Below, one piece after another: positions 15,856-24,090 of a stretch of 64,000 nt of DNA. Each line of letters begins with the position of its first letter. The first letter of the stretch is position 1. The notes beneath the pieces are model-generated. The model saw nothing but the letters and a program-made list of their open reading frames with translations, was not told the origin of the DNA and searched no databases. The position numbers and the translations under genes are program-made. This stretch comes from Listeria monocytogenes ATCC 19117. Its GTDB lineage: Bacteria; Bacillota; Bacilli; Lactobacillales; Listeriaceae. The stretch is from the NCBI RefSeq assembly GCF_000307025.1, contig NC_018584.1, forward strand, positions 1,178,001-1,242,000, read 5' to 3'.

Positions 15856-17220
15856 ATGATTTTAAAAACGAATTTATTCGGCCATACATACCAGTTCAAA
15901 TCCATCACTGATGTGTTGGCAAAAGCAAACGAAGAAAAATCAGGCGACCGTTTAGCCGGAGTTGCTGCTGAATCTGCAGAAGAACGTGTAGCTGCAAAAG
16001 TGGTGCTTTCTAAAATGACGCTTGGAGATTTACGTAATAATCCGGTTGTCCCATATGAAACAGATGAGGTAACGCGTATTATTCAAGACCAAGTAAATGA
16101 CCGTATCCATGATTCCATCAAAAACTGGACAGTGGAAGAATTACGGGAATGGATTTTAGACCATAAAACAACAGATGCTGACATTAAACGTGTTGCACGC
16201 GGCCTAACATCAGAAATTATTGCTGCTGTTACAAAATTAATGTCCAATCTAGATTTAATTTATGGCGCGAAAAAAATCCGTGTAATCGCACATGCGAATA
16301 CAACAATCGGTCTTCCTGGAACTTTCTCCGCTAGACTACAACCAAACCATCCAACCGATGATCCTGATGGTATCCTTGCTTCCTTAATGGAAGGATTAAC
16401 TTACGGGATTGGGGATGCGGTAATCGGACTTAACCCAGTAGATGATTCTACTGATAGCGTTGTTCGTTTACTTAATAAATTTGAAGAATTCCGCAGCAAA
16501 TGGGATGTGCCAACACAAACTTGTGTACTTGCACACGTGAAGACTCAAATGGAAGCAATGCGTCGCGGCGCTCCAACTGGTCTTGTATTCCAATCTATCG
16601 CAGGTTCTGAAAAAGGTAATACAGCTTTCGGTTTTGACGGAGCAACGATTGAAGAAGCTAGACAATTAGCCCTTCAAAGTGGTGCTGCGACTGGACCAAA
16701 CGTAATGTACTTTGAAACAGGACAAGGTTCTGAACTTTCTTCTGACGCTCATTTCGGCGTAGACCAAGTAACAATGGAAGCTCGTTGTTATGGATTCGCG
16801 AAGAAATTTGATCCATTCCTAGTAAATACAGTAGTTGGATTTATCGGACCTGAGTACTTATATGATTCTAAACAAGTAATTCGCGCTGGCCTTGAAGATC
16901 ACTTCATGGGTAAATTAACTGGTATCTCTATGGGTTGTGATGTTTGTTACACCAACCATATGAAAGCCGACCAAAACGACGTAGAAAACTTGTCCGTACT
17001 TCTAACTGCAGCAGGATGTAACTTTATCATGGGTATTCCTCATGGTGATGACGTTATGCTTAACTACCAAACAACTGGTTACCACGAAACAGCCACTTTA
17101 CGTGAATTATTTGGCTTAAAACCAATTAAAGAATTTGATCAGTGGATGGAAAAAATGGGATTCAGCGAAAATGGTAAATTAACTAGCCGTGCTGGAGATG
17201 CATCTATTTTCCTAAAATAA
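15856..17220 (+). CDS. eutB: EutB, ethanolamine ammonia-lyase large subunit
   Basis: This 454-residue TIM-barrel catalytic subunit, of normal length for the family, splits ethanolamine into acetaldehyde and ammonia by AdoCbl radical chemistry. Recognisable segments include ANTTIGLPGTFSARLQPNHP, VIGLNPVDDSTDSVVRLLN, MYFETGQGSELSSDAHFGVD and GISMGCDVCYTNHMKADQND. An AGAGGAGG site precedes ATG 15856. EutC follows 19 bases later, and the two are expected to form the B6C6 complex. Confidence 0.97.
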   Translation: MILKTNLFGHTYQFKSITDVLAKANEEKSGDRLAGVAAESAEERVAAKVVLSKMTLGDLRNNPVVPYETDEVTRIIQDQVNDRIHDSIKNWTVEELREWILDHKTTDADIKRVARGLTSEIIAAVTKLMSNLDLIYGAKKIRVIAHANTTIGLPGTFSARLQPNHPTDDPDGILASLMEGLTYGIGDAVIGLNPVDDSTDSVVRLLNKFEEFRSKWDVPTQTCVLAHVKTQMEAMRRGAPTGLVFQSIAGSEKGNTAFGFDGATIEEARQLALQSGAATGPNVMYFETGQGSELSSDAHFGVDQVTMEARCYGFAKKFDPFLVNTVVGFIGPEYLYDSKQVIRAGLEDHFMGKLTGISMGCDVCYTNHMKADQNDVENLSVLLTAAGCNFIMGIPHGDDVMLNYQTTGYHETATLRELFGLKPIKEFDQWMEKMGFSENGKLTSRAGDASIFLK

Positions 17221-17239
17221 GGAAGGGAGGAACTAAGCG

Positions 17240-18121
17240 ATGAACGAACAAGAATTAAAACAAATGATTGAAGGCATTTTAACAGAAATGTCCGGTGGTA
17301 AAACAACCGATACAGTAGCAGCTGCGCCAACTAAATCTGTAGTTGAAACAGTTATAACAGAAGGTAGCATCCCGGATATTACTGAAGTAGATATCAAAAA
17401 ACAATTACTAGTACCAGAACCAGCTGATCGTGAAGGTTATTTGAAAATGAAACAAATGACACCGGCTCGACTTGGTTTATGGCGTGCTGGTCCACGTTAC
17501 AAAACAGAAACAATTCTTCGTTTCCGTGCGGACCATGCCGTAGCACAAGATTCCGTTTTCTCTTACGTTTCTGAGGATTTAGTAAAAGAAATGAACTTCA
17601 TCCCAGTGAACACTAAATGTCAAGATAAAGATGAATACTTAACTCGCCCAGACTTAGGTCGTGAATTTGACAACGAAATGGTAGAAGTGATTCGTGCGAA
17701 TACGACAAAAAACGCCAAACTTCAAATCGTTGTTGGTGATGGACTTAGCTCAGCGGCAATTGAAGCTAACATCAAAGATATCTTGCCATCCATTAAACAA
17801 GGTTTGAAAATGTATAACTTAGATTTTGATAACATTATTTTCGTTAAACATTGTCGTGTACCTTCTATGGACCAAATCGGTGAAATCACTGGCGCTGACG
17901 TAGTTTGCTTACTTGTAGGTGAACGTCCAGGCCTAGTCACTGCTGAATCCATGAGTGCCTATATTGCTTACAAACCAACAATTGGTATGCCAGAAGCTCG
18001 TCGTACTGTTATTTCTAACATCCATAGCGGCGGAACTCCACCAGTTGAAGCAGGAGCATACATTGCTGAATTAATTCACAATATGCTTGAGAAAAAATGT
18101 TCTGGTATTGATTTAAAATAA
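17240..18121 (+). CDS. eutC: EutC, ethanolamine ammonia-lyase small subunit
   Basis: This 293-residue cobalamin-binding partner of EutB contains [40 protein letters not shown] and [20 protein letters not shown], all typical of EutC. The first ~18 residues ([18 protein letters not shown]) form an amphipathic helix followed by a low-complexity linker, which fits an encapsulation peptide delivering the lyase to the compartment lumen. Confidence 0.96.
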   Translation: MNEQELKQMIEGILTEMSGGKTTDTVAAAPTKSVVETVITEGSIPDITEVDIKKQLLVPEPADREGYLKMKQMTPARLGLWRAGPRYKTETILRFRADHAVAQDSVFSYVSEDLVKEMNFIPVNTKCQDKDEYLTRPDLGREFDNEMVEVIRANTTKNAKLQIVVGDGLSSAAIEANIKDILPSIKQGLKMYNLDFDNIIFVKHCRVPSMDQIGEITGADVVCLLVGERPGLVTAESMSAYIAYKPTIGMPEARRTVISNIHSGGTPPVEAGAYIAELIHNMLEKKCSGIDLK

Positions 18122-18143
18122 GCTAGTTAGAGGAGGAAACTTC

Positions 18144-18797
18144 ATGAAAAATGATAAATTACCTGCATCCGTTTTAAGTGTCAAAGTTGTATCTAACGTA
18201 GATAATGGTCTATTTAAACAATTAGACTTAAAACCGCATCAAAGAAGCCTTGGTATTATTACATCTGATTGTGATGATGTAACTTATACAGCGCTTGACG
18301 AAGCAACAAAAGCAGCAGAAGTAGATGTTGTTTATGCGAAAAGTATGTATGCTGGTGCTGGAAATGCATCCACAAAATTCGCTGGTGAAGTTATCGGTAT
18401 TATCGCCGGACCAAGCCCTGCGGAAGTAAAAAGTGGTCTTTCTGTAGCAGTAGATTTCATCGAAAATGGCGCTAGCTTTGTTAGTGCAAATGAAGATGAT
18501 AGTGTTCCTTACTTCGCGCATTGTGTTTCAAGAACTGGTACATTCCTTTCAAAAGAAGCGAATGTTGCAGAAGGTGAAGCGATTGCTTACTTAATCGCCC
18601 CTCCACTTGAAGCTATGTATGCGTTAGATGCAGCACTAAAAGCAGCAGACGTAACAATCGGAGCTTTCTATGGCCCACCATCCGAAACAAACTTCGGCGG
18701 AGCACTTTTGACTGGTAGCCAATCTGCATGTAAAGCAGCTTGTGATGCGTTCAAAATGGCAGTAGAAAATGTGGCTGAAAATCCACTTCAATATTAA
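18144..18797 (+). CDS. eutL: EutL, trimeric tandem-BMC shell protein
   Basis: This 217-residue protein has two circularly permuted BMC domains, a length and composition typical of EutL. Trimers form shell tiles with a gated central pore large enough for cofactors. Recognisable parts are KSMYAGAGNASTKFAGEVIG and FGGALLTGSQSACKAACDAF. An AGAGGAGG site precedes the ATG, and the eutK-like gene follows 14 bases later. Confidence 0.93.
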   Translation: MKNDKLPASVLSVKVVSNVDNGLFKQLDLKPHQRSLGIITSDCDDVTYTALDEATKAAEVDVVYAKSMYAGAGNASTKFAGEVIGIIAGPSPAEVKSGLSVAVDFIENGASFVSANEDDSVPYFAHCVSRTGTFLSKEANVAEGEAIAYLIAPPLEAMYALDAALKAADVTIGAFYGPPSETNFGGALLTGSQSACKAACDAFKMAVENVAENPLQY

Positions 18798-18811
18798 GGT
18801 GGTGCTAAAAA

Positions 18812-19333
18812 ATGCCAAATGAAGCGCTTGGTTTAATTGAAGTCACAGGTTTTCTTGGTGCTGTTGTTGCTGCCGATACTTGTTTAAAAGCAGCAAATGT
18901 CGAACTGATTCAATGTGAAGTCATTCGTGGTGGTTTAACTACGGTTGAATTAACTGGTGATGTAGGTGCAGTAAATGCAGCTATCGAAGCAGGGAAAGCT
19001 GCAACAGAAGACTTAGGTTGTTTAGTATCAAGCCATGTTATCGCAAGAATGAGCGAAGATACAAAAGCACTTTTTGTTCCTCAAGAAGAAGTTAAAACAC
19101 AACCAAAAGAAGTCGAACAAGAAGAACCAAAAGAAGTTATTCAACAAGTCGTAGAAGTGAACACAAACACGAAAAGTGCAGAGAAAAAACTTCGCGCAAT
19201 GAAAGTTATTGATCTAAGGAAACTTGCTTACACATTAAATAATGTGCCTATCCCAAAAAGCAAGATTAAATATGCGAACAAGGATAAACTTGTTCACGCA
19301 CTAAAAGATATTTATGGAAGGAGTGAAAACTAG
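18812..19333 (+). CDS. eutK: EutK-like shell protein: BMC domain plus C-terminal SAP-like tail
   Basis: This 173-residue protein has a single BMC domain at residues 1-90 (ALGLIEVTGFLGAVVAADTC and LTGDVGAVNAAIEAGKAATE). A charged Glu/Lys/Gln linker (~90-122) follows, then a ~48-residue helical tail with VIDLRKLAYTLNNVPIPK and KDKLVHALKDIYGR. The tail resembles SAP/Rho_N-type nucleic-acid-binding motifs. Enterobacterial EutK is also a BMC domain joined to a helix-turn-helix-like domain, so the name is by architecture. Its stop overlaps the first base of the eutE GTG. Confidence 0.75.
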   Translation: MPNEALGLIEVTGFLGAVVAADTCLKAANVELIQCEVIRGGLTTVELTGDVGAVNAAIEAGKAATEDLGCLVSSHVIARMSEDTKALFVPQEEVKTQPKEVEQEEPKEVIQQVVEVNTNTKSAEKKLRAMKVIDLRKLAYTLNNVPIPKSKIKYANKDKLVHALKDIYGRSEN

Positions 19334-20793
19334 TGGCACTAGAAGATAAAGATTTACGCTCAATCCAAGAAGTTCGTAACCTCATTGAATCAGCTAACAA
19401 AGCACAAAAAGAACTTGCTGCAATGAGCCAACAACAAATTGATACAATTGTAAAAGCAATAGCTGATGCCGGTTATGGTGCTCGCGAAAAACTTGCGAAA
19501 ATGGCCCATGAAGAAACTGGTTTCGGAATTTGGCAAGACAAAGTAATCAAAAACGTCTTTGCGTCGAAACATGTTTACAATTACATCAAAGATATGAAAA
19601 CCATTGGTATGTTAAAAGAAGATAACGAAAAGAAAGTAATGGAGGTTGCAGTTCCACTTGGCGTAGTAGCAGGATTAATTCCTTCTACAAACCCTACATC
19701 CACTGTTATTTACAAAACACTTATTTCGATTAAAGCCGGAAATAGTATCGTATTTTCTCCACATCCAAACGCATTAAAAGCAATTCTTGAAACAGTAAGA
19801 ATCATTAGTGAAGCAGCAGAAAAAGCTGGTTGTCCAAAAGGCGCTATCAGCTGTATGACTGTTCCAACCATCCAAGGAACAGATCAACTGATGAAACACA
19901 AAGATACAGCAGTTATCCTTGCAACAGGTGGATCTGCAATGGTAAAAGCGGCTTATTCATCTGGTACTCCAGCAATTGGAGTTGGTCCAGGTAATGGCCC
20001 AGCATTTATCGAACGCAGTGCTAACATTCCTCGCGCAGTGAAACATATTCTTGATTCCAAAACATTCGATAACGGAACAATTTGCGCATCTGAGCAATCT
20101 GTCGTTGTGGAACGTGTGAATAAAGAAGCTGTCATTGCTGAATTTAGAAAACAAGGAGCACACTTCTTATCCGATGCAGAAGCTGTTCAACTTGGTAAAT
20201 TCATCTTACGTCCAAATGGTTCGATGAATCCAGCAATCGTAGGTAAAAGCGTGCAACATATCGCTAACCTTGCTGGTCTAACTGTTCCAGCTGACGCAAG
20301 AGTACTTATCGCTGAAGAAACAAAAGTTGGCGCTAAAATCCCTTATTCAAGAGAAAAATTAGCTCCAATCTTGGCGTTCTATACAGCCGAAACTTGGCAA
20401 GAAGCTTGTGAACTTAGCATGGATATTCTTTATCATGAAGGAGCTGGACATACTTTAATCATCCACTCTGAAGATAAAGAAATCATTCGCGAATTCGCAC
20501 TGAAAAAACCAGTTTCCCGTCTCTTAGTTAATACACCAGGAGCACTTGGTGGAATTGGCGCAACAACAAATCTTGTACCTGCTTTAACACTTGGTTGTGG
20601 GGCAGTTGGAGGAAGTTCATCATCTGATAATATCGGACCTGAAAATCTTTTCAACATTCGTCGCATCGCTACTGGCGTTTTAGAGTTAGAAGATATTCGT
20701 AAAGAAGAAAACCAAGCAACATCTGAACTTCCGGTTGATGCAGACGCACTCATCCAAAGTTTAGTCGAAAAAGTTTTAGCAGAATTAAAATAA
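19333..20793 (+). CDS. eutE: EutE, CoA-acylating acetaldehyde dehydrogenase
   Basis: This 486-residue enzyme, GTG start, converts acetaldehyde and CoA to acetyl-CoA with NAD+. It contains IPSTNPTSTVIYKTLISIKA, the GVGPGNGPAFIERSA nucleotide loop and catalytic Cys251 (my count) in NGTICASEQ. It lacks the N-terminal encapsulation helix of enterobacterial EutE; instead an amphipathic helix of that kind, DADALIQSLVEKVLAELK, ends the protein after a disordered-looking linker. It pairs with the alcohol dehydrogenase at 10858. Confidence 0.94.
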   Translation: MALEDKDLRSIQEVRNLIESANKAQKELAAMSQQQIDTIVKAIADAGYGAREKLAKMAHEETGFGIWQDKVIKNVFASKHVYNYIKDMKTIGMLKEDNEKKVMEVAVPLGVVAGLIPSTNPTSTVIYKTLISIKAGNSIVFSPHPNALKAILETVRIISEAAEKAGCPKGAISCMTVPTIQGTDQLMKHKDTAVILATGGSAMVKAAYSSGTPAIGVGPGNGPAFIERSANIPRAVKHILDSKTFDNGTICASEQSVVVERVNKEAVIAEFRKQGAHFLSDAEAVQLGKFILRPNGSMNPAIVGKSVQHIANLAGLTVPADARVLIAEETKVGAKIPYSREKLAPILAFYTAETWQEACELSMDILYHEGAGHTLIIHSEDKEIIREFALKKPVSRLLVNTPGALGGIGATTNLVPALTLGCGAVGGSSSSDNIGPENLFNIRRIATGVLELEDIRKEENQATSELPVDADALIQSLVEKVLAELK

Positions 20794-20824
20794 AAAATAA
20801 AACACTAATTGGAGGAATTTTAAA

Positions 20825-21109
20825 ATGGCAAACGCAAACGCATTAGGTATGATCGAAACTAAAGGTTTAGTAGGAGCAGTAGAAGCAGCAGACGCAATGG
20901 TGAAAGCAGCTAACGTAACACTTATGGGTAAAGAACAAGTTGGTGGCGGTCTAGTAACAGTTATGGTTCGCGGCGATGTTGGCGCAGTTAAAGCAGCAAC
21001 AGATGCAGGCGCAGCAGCAGCAGAACGCGTTGGTGAATTACTATCTGTACACGTAATCCCACGTCCACACAGCGAAGTAGACGCAATTCTACCAAAAAGC
21101 GCTGAATAA
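20825..21109 (+). CDS. eutM: EutM, hexameric BMC shell protein
   Basis: This 94-residue single-BMC-domain protein, probably the main hexameric facet tile of the ethanolamine compartment, contains [20 protein letters not shown] and [20 protein letters not shown]. It is nearly the same protein as PduJ at 235-510, with differences mostly in the middle and at the C-terminus. A GGAGG site precedes the ATG, and a 165-base non-coding gap follows. Confidence 0.94.
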   Translation: MANANALGMIETKGLVGAVEAADAMVKAANVTLMGKEQVGGGLVTVMVRGDVGAVKAATDAGAAAAERVGELLSVHVIPRPHSEVDAILPKSAE

Positions 21110-21131
21110 GACTAACTTTTAACATAAATCA

Positions 21132-21203
21132 GGAAAAAGCGTGAGCGTAAGGCAAAAGGGTTCCATCAGACTCGGAAATTGCCCGAAACTTTCGCTTTTT
21201 ACC
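21132..21203 (+). promoter_or_regulatory. Structured RNA between eutM and eutT (candidate attenuator or processing site)
   Basis: An outer stem AAAAAGCG (21134-21141) / CGCTTTTT (21193-21200) encloses a second stem GGCAA (21151-21155) / TTGCC (21179-21183) and an inner TTCC/GGAA (21161-21164 with 21174-21177). The outer 3' arm ends in five T, so it could act as a weak terminator. It has no ANTAR hexaloop and no B12 box. The rest of the 21110-21274 gap shows only the eutT ribosome site AAAGGATG. Confidence 0.5.
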
Positions 21204-21274
21204 AGATTTAAGCAATACAAAGCTTCCCAACATTACTAACACCAATTGTAAATGGGACAAAAGGATGTGGTTCT

Positions 21275-22030
21275 TTGGCTATTTTGACAGAAGATGAGTT
21301 ACGAAAAGCCTATTTACACACCGATTTAAAAACAACCAAAAAACTTGATATAAAAAAAGGCACAATTATCACACCTTCAGCTAAGAGTTTCTTGTCTGAA
21401 AAGAAAATTGACCTTCATTATATTGATGAAATTGCAGAAACAAAAGTAGTAGTGGAGCCAGTGAAAAAAGAAACTACTAGAGCAAAATTCCAAACGATTT
21501 ATGGTGGAGCATTAGATGAGAAGCCTGAACATATGACGCATTTGCGTGGTAACCTGCTTGTGTTTAAAGACCATCCACAAATCGCTTTCCGCGGAAAATT
21601 AGATACACTGGAAGCTGAAATTCTGGAAACCCAATGTTCCGTTGCAGCTGAGTTTAAAGATCTTGCGGAAGATTTACAAGAAATCCTCACCTTTGTAAGA
21701 AATATTGTACGATCGGAAGTTTTAAACGAGCAAATCGAATCAGTTCATTTGCTTGGAATGGATGAAAAAGAACTGCGGGAACGTAGTCATAATCCGAAAA
21801 AATACTATCAAATGACACATTTTATGCCTGATTACACGATGGGGAATGCGGTCATTCGATTAAACAAAATAAGAACGATGGTCCGCGAAACGGAATTAGC
21901 TGCCTTTTTAGCATTTAAGGAAGCCGATTATTCCATTAAGCGACCAGACATCATTCAAGCGCTTAACCGATTGTCTAGTTTATTCTGGATACTGATGTTC
22001 CGCGTGAGAACAGGTGAATATAAAAAGTAA
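21275..22030 (+). CDS. eutT: EutT, corrinoid adenosyltransferase
   Basis: This 251-residue protein starts at TTG 21275, seven bases after AAAGGATG. The N-terminal ~55 residues end in GTIITPSAKSFLSEKKIDLH, shared with PduM and the neighbouring Eut protein. The rest is the EutT adenosyltransferase domain (LRGNLLVFKDHPQIAFRGKL, AVIRLNKIRTMVRETELAAF). Enterobacterial EutT has a His/Cys metal motif with several cysteines; this protein has only one Cys, so it should be of the metal-independent Firmicutes type. It makes AdoCbl for EutBC. Confidence 0.88.
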   Translation: MAILTEDELRKAYLHTDLKTTKKLDIKKGTIITPSAKSFLSEKKIDLHYIDEIAETKVVVEPVKKETTRAKFQTIYGGALDEKPEHMTHLRGNLLVFKDHPQIAFRGKLDTLEAEILETQCSVAAEFKDLAEDLQEILTFVRNIVRSEVLNEQIESVHLLGMDEKELRERSHNPKKYYQMTHFMPDYTMGNAVIRLNKIRTMVRETELAAFLAFKEADYSIKRPDIIQALNRLSSLFWILMFRVRTGEYKK

Positions 22031-22042
22031 GGAGGCTTATTC

Positions 22043-22684
22043 ATGAATAATGAGTTAATAACAAGCCTTATTGAAGAAGTCACTCGCCGTGCGTTACTTG
22101 AAACTGGCGTAGAAGTAGAAGCATCCGGCCGCCACGTTCATTTAGATCGTGAAACAGTCGATGCACTATTTGGACCTGGGTATGAACTTACTCATTTCCG
22201 TGACCTATCTCAACCAGGTCAATATGTTTGTAAAGAAAGAATTAGCATTGTTGGACCAAAAAGCGTTATTCATAACGTTGTAATTTTAGGCCCAATTCGT
22301 AAAAAAACACAAGTAGAAATAAGCTCCACAGATGGTACGGCGCTTGGAATTAAAGCACCGGTTCGTGAAAGTGGAGACATAGCAGGGACACCAGGAATTT
22401 TACTATTATCCGCAAAAAACAGTGTTCAATTATCAGAAGGACTTATTGTTGCAAAACGCCATATTCATATGACGCCTGCTGATGCAGAAAAACAACAAGT
22501 ATCCCAAAGTGAAATTGTTCAAGTGAAAATTAACGGTGACAGACCACTAATTTTTGATGATGTTGTTGTTCGGATTAGCCCTGATTTTGCTACATATATG
22601 CACATTGATTATGACGAAGCCAACGCATGTGGTTTTAAAAAGGGAATTCGAGGTCAAATAATCAAGAAAACAAAGGCTAAATGA
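22043..22684 (+). CDS. eutD: EutD, PduL-type phosphotransacetylase
   Basis: This 213-residue PduL-family enzyme is not the Pta-type EutD of enterobacteria. It has metal-ligand motifs ASGRHVHLDRETVD near residue 28 and AKRHIHMTPADAE near 140, GPIRKKTQVEIS, and an encapsulation-like N-terminus NNELITSLIEEVTRRALLET. It converts acetyl-CoA to acetyl-phosphate for the acetate kinase. Its paralogue is PduL at 514-1149. The last four bases (ATGA) overlap the next gene. Confidence 0.9.
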   Translation: MNNELITSLIEEVTRRALLETGVEVEASGRHVHLDRETVDALFGPGYELTHFRDLSQPGQYVCKERISIVGPKSVIHNVVILGPIRKKTQVEISSTDGTALGIKAPVRESGDIAGTPGILLLSAKNSVQLSEGLIVAKRHIHMTPADAEKQQVSQSEIVQVKINGDRPLIFDDVVVRISPDFATYMHIDYDEANACGFKKGIRGQIIKKTKAK

Positions 22685-23253
22685 GTATGGAACTAGACGC
22701 ACTCATAAAAGCTGTCACTGAGGAAGTCATGAGACGATTACAACTTCCAGAGAAAAAAATGATTATCATGGGACAAGATTCAGAACACACTCTCAGACAG
22801 TGTTATCTAAAAGAATATCAAGTTTCGCTTTATGATCGTTCGGAACGCGCTTGTGACATTTTACTACTGGAAGAATTGGATATCGCTGAATTAGCTCGAA
22901 TCAGTTTGTTTGCTCCGATGAATAAAAAAGAACAATTTATTACAGATCATCTTTTAGCAGGGCGGCCAACTTGGATAATGAAGAGTGGTATCAAAGCGCA
23001 TGCTTATAAACGTTCCGCTAAATATGGTATCAGACAACTTTTTCAAGAATATGAGGAGAAACTGAGCCGATTTGGTGTCGAATTTATCGAAAGTCCGGTA
23101 AAAGAGACCAAAGAAAGTAAAGTCATCACCGAACAGGATGTTGAAAAACTTACTAAGAACAAAAGCGAATTCATTTTGCCTAAAGGAAGTTTCTTAACAC
23201 CACTTGCAAAAGATTACTTACAGGAAAAACGAATTAGCATTAAAGAAAGTTAG
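22681..23253 (+). CDS. Ethanolamine-utilisation protein of unknown function
   Basis: This 190-residue protein has its ATG in a four-base overlap with eutD. An amphipathic N-terminal helix (MELDALIKAVTEEVMRRLQL) looks like an encapsulation peptide. The middle (~25-135) alternates beta and alpha segments, with KMIIMGQDSEHTLRQCYLKE as the clearest part. The C-terminus has ILPKGSFLTPLAKDYLQEKR, the motif also found in PduM and EutT. Homologues occur in Firmicutes eut loci, but I know of no demonstrated function. It may be the eut counterpart of PduM. Confidence 0.6.
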   Translation: MSMELDALIKAVTEEVMRRLQLPEKKMIIMGQDSEHTLRQCYLKEYQVSLYDRSERACDILLLEELDIAELARISLFAPMNKKEQFITDHLLAGRPTWIMKSGIKAHAYKRSAKYGIRQLFQEYEEKLSRFGVEFIESPVKETKESKVITEQDVEKLTKNKSEFILPKGSFLTPLAKDYLQEKRISIKES

Positions 23254-23267
23254 GAAGGAAGAGCGGC

Positions 23268-23537
23268 ATGCAAATTGGAAAAGTTACCGGGAGTTTATGG
23301 GCAACAAGAAAAGACGAAAAACTGAATGGTTTAAAACTACTACTAGTAGAGATTTGTACCGATGAAACGGAAGATGTAAGACATTCCATAGTGGCAGCTG
23401 ATAATGCCGGAGCAGGAAACGGCGATCTTGTGCTCGTTACAACTGGTAGCGCAGCACGAGCATCCACTGGGGACAACACGATCCCAGTGGACGCATGTAT
23501 CGTCGGCATTATCGACTCGGTAGAACGTTATGGCTGA
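23268..23537 (+). CDS. eutN: EutN, pentameric vertex protein
   Basis: This 89-residue protein of the EutN/CcmL family has MQIGKVTGSLWATRKDEKLN, AADNAGAGNGDLVLVTTGSA and DACIVGIIDSVER. It caps vertices of the ethanolamine compartment and is paralogous to PduN at 2490. A GGAAGGAAG site precedes the ATG, and it overlaps the next gene by eight bases. Confidence 0.92.
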   Translation: MQIGKVTGSLWATRKDEKLNGLKLLLVEICTDETEDVRHSIVAADNAGAGNGDLVLVTTGSAARASTGDNTIPVDACIVGIIDSVERYG

Positions 23538-24075
23538 ACAGTCCTTAGGTATTCTTGAACTCAGGAGTATAAGTAAAGGGTACGAAATGGCCGATGTTTT
23601 CTTGAAAGCAGGCAATGTAACTTTATTTACTTTTCGTCCGACATGTCCTGGTAAATTTTTGATTATTTTGCAAGGTGCTTCCGGTGAACTTACTAGTGCG
23701 ATGCAAGATGCAAAAGAAGAAGCTGGCAAATTTCATGTTTCTTCTTATATTTTGCATATGGCGCACGAAGAATTACTTGCTTTTCTAAACAATAAACACC
23801 CTAAAGTGGAAGTTGACGCAGTAGGAATTATCGAAATCAGTCAGTTGGGCGCTGGACTAAATGCAGTAAATGAAGCGCTGAAAAAATCGGCTATTCATTT
23901 GAAACGCATGACGCTCGGTGCTTCGATTGGTGGGAAATTTGTGGCTGTTTTTACAGGGGAAGTTAGTGCTATTCAAGAAGGGATGCGGATTCTAATCGAA
24001 ACCGCCGAACCAAAAAAGGTGATACATCATACGGTCATTCCTTCTCCTGATGAACTTTTAAAACGCTATCTATAG
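23530..24075 (+). CDS. PduT-like tandem-BMC shell protein with a pore cysteine
   Basis: This 181-residue protein has two tandem BMC domains (residues 1-90, beginning QSLGILELRSISKGYEMADV, and 95-181, beginning VDAVGIIEISQLGAGLNAVN). The first has FRPTCPGKFLIILQG; in PduT the equivalent Cys of a CPGKF loop from each of three subunits ligates a [4Fe-4S] cluster at the trimer pore. Cys39 is the only candidate here. It sits in the eut operon between eutN and eutH, so it probably gives the ethanolamine shell a redox-capable tile. Confidence 0.82.
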   Translation: MAEQSLGILELRSISKGYEMADVFLKAGNVTLFTFRPTCPGKFLIILQGASGELTSAMQDAKEEAGKFHVSSYILHMAHEELLAFLNNKHPKVEVDAVGIIEISQLGAGLNAVNEALKKSAIHLKRMTLGASIGGKFVAVFTGEVSAIQEGMRILIETAEPKKVIHHTVIPSPDELLKRYL

Positions 24076-24090
24076 AATGGAGGAACACTT

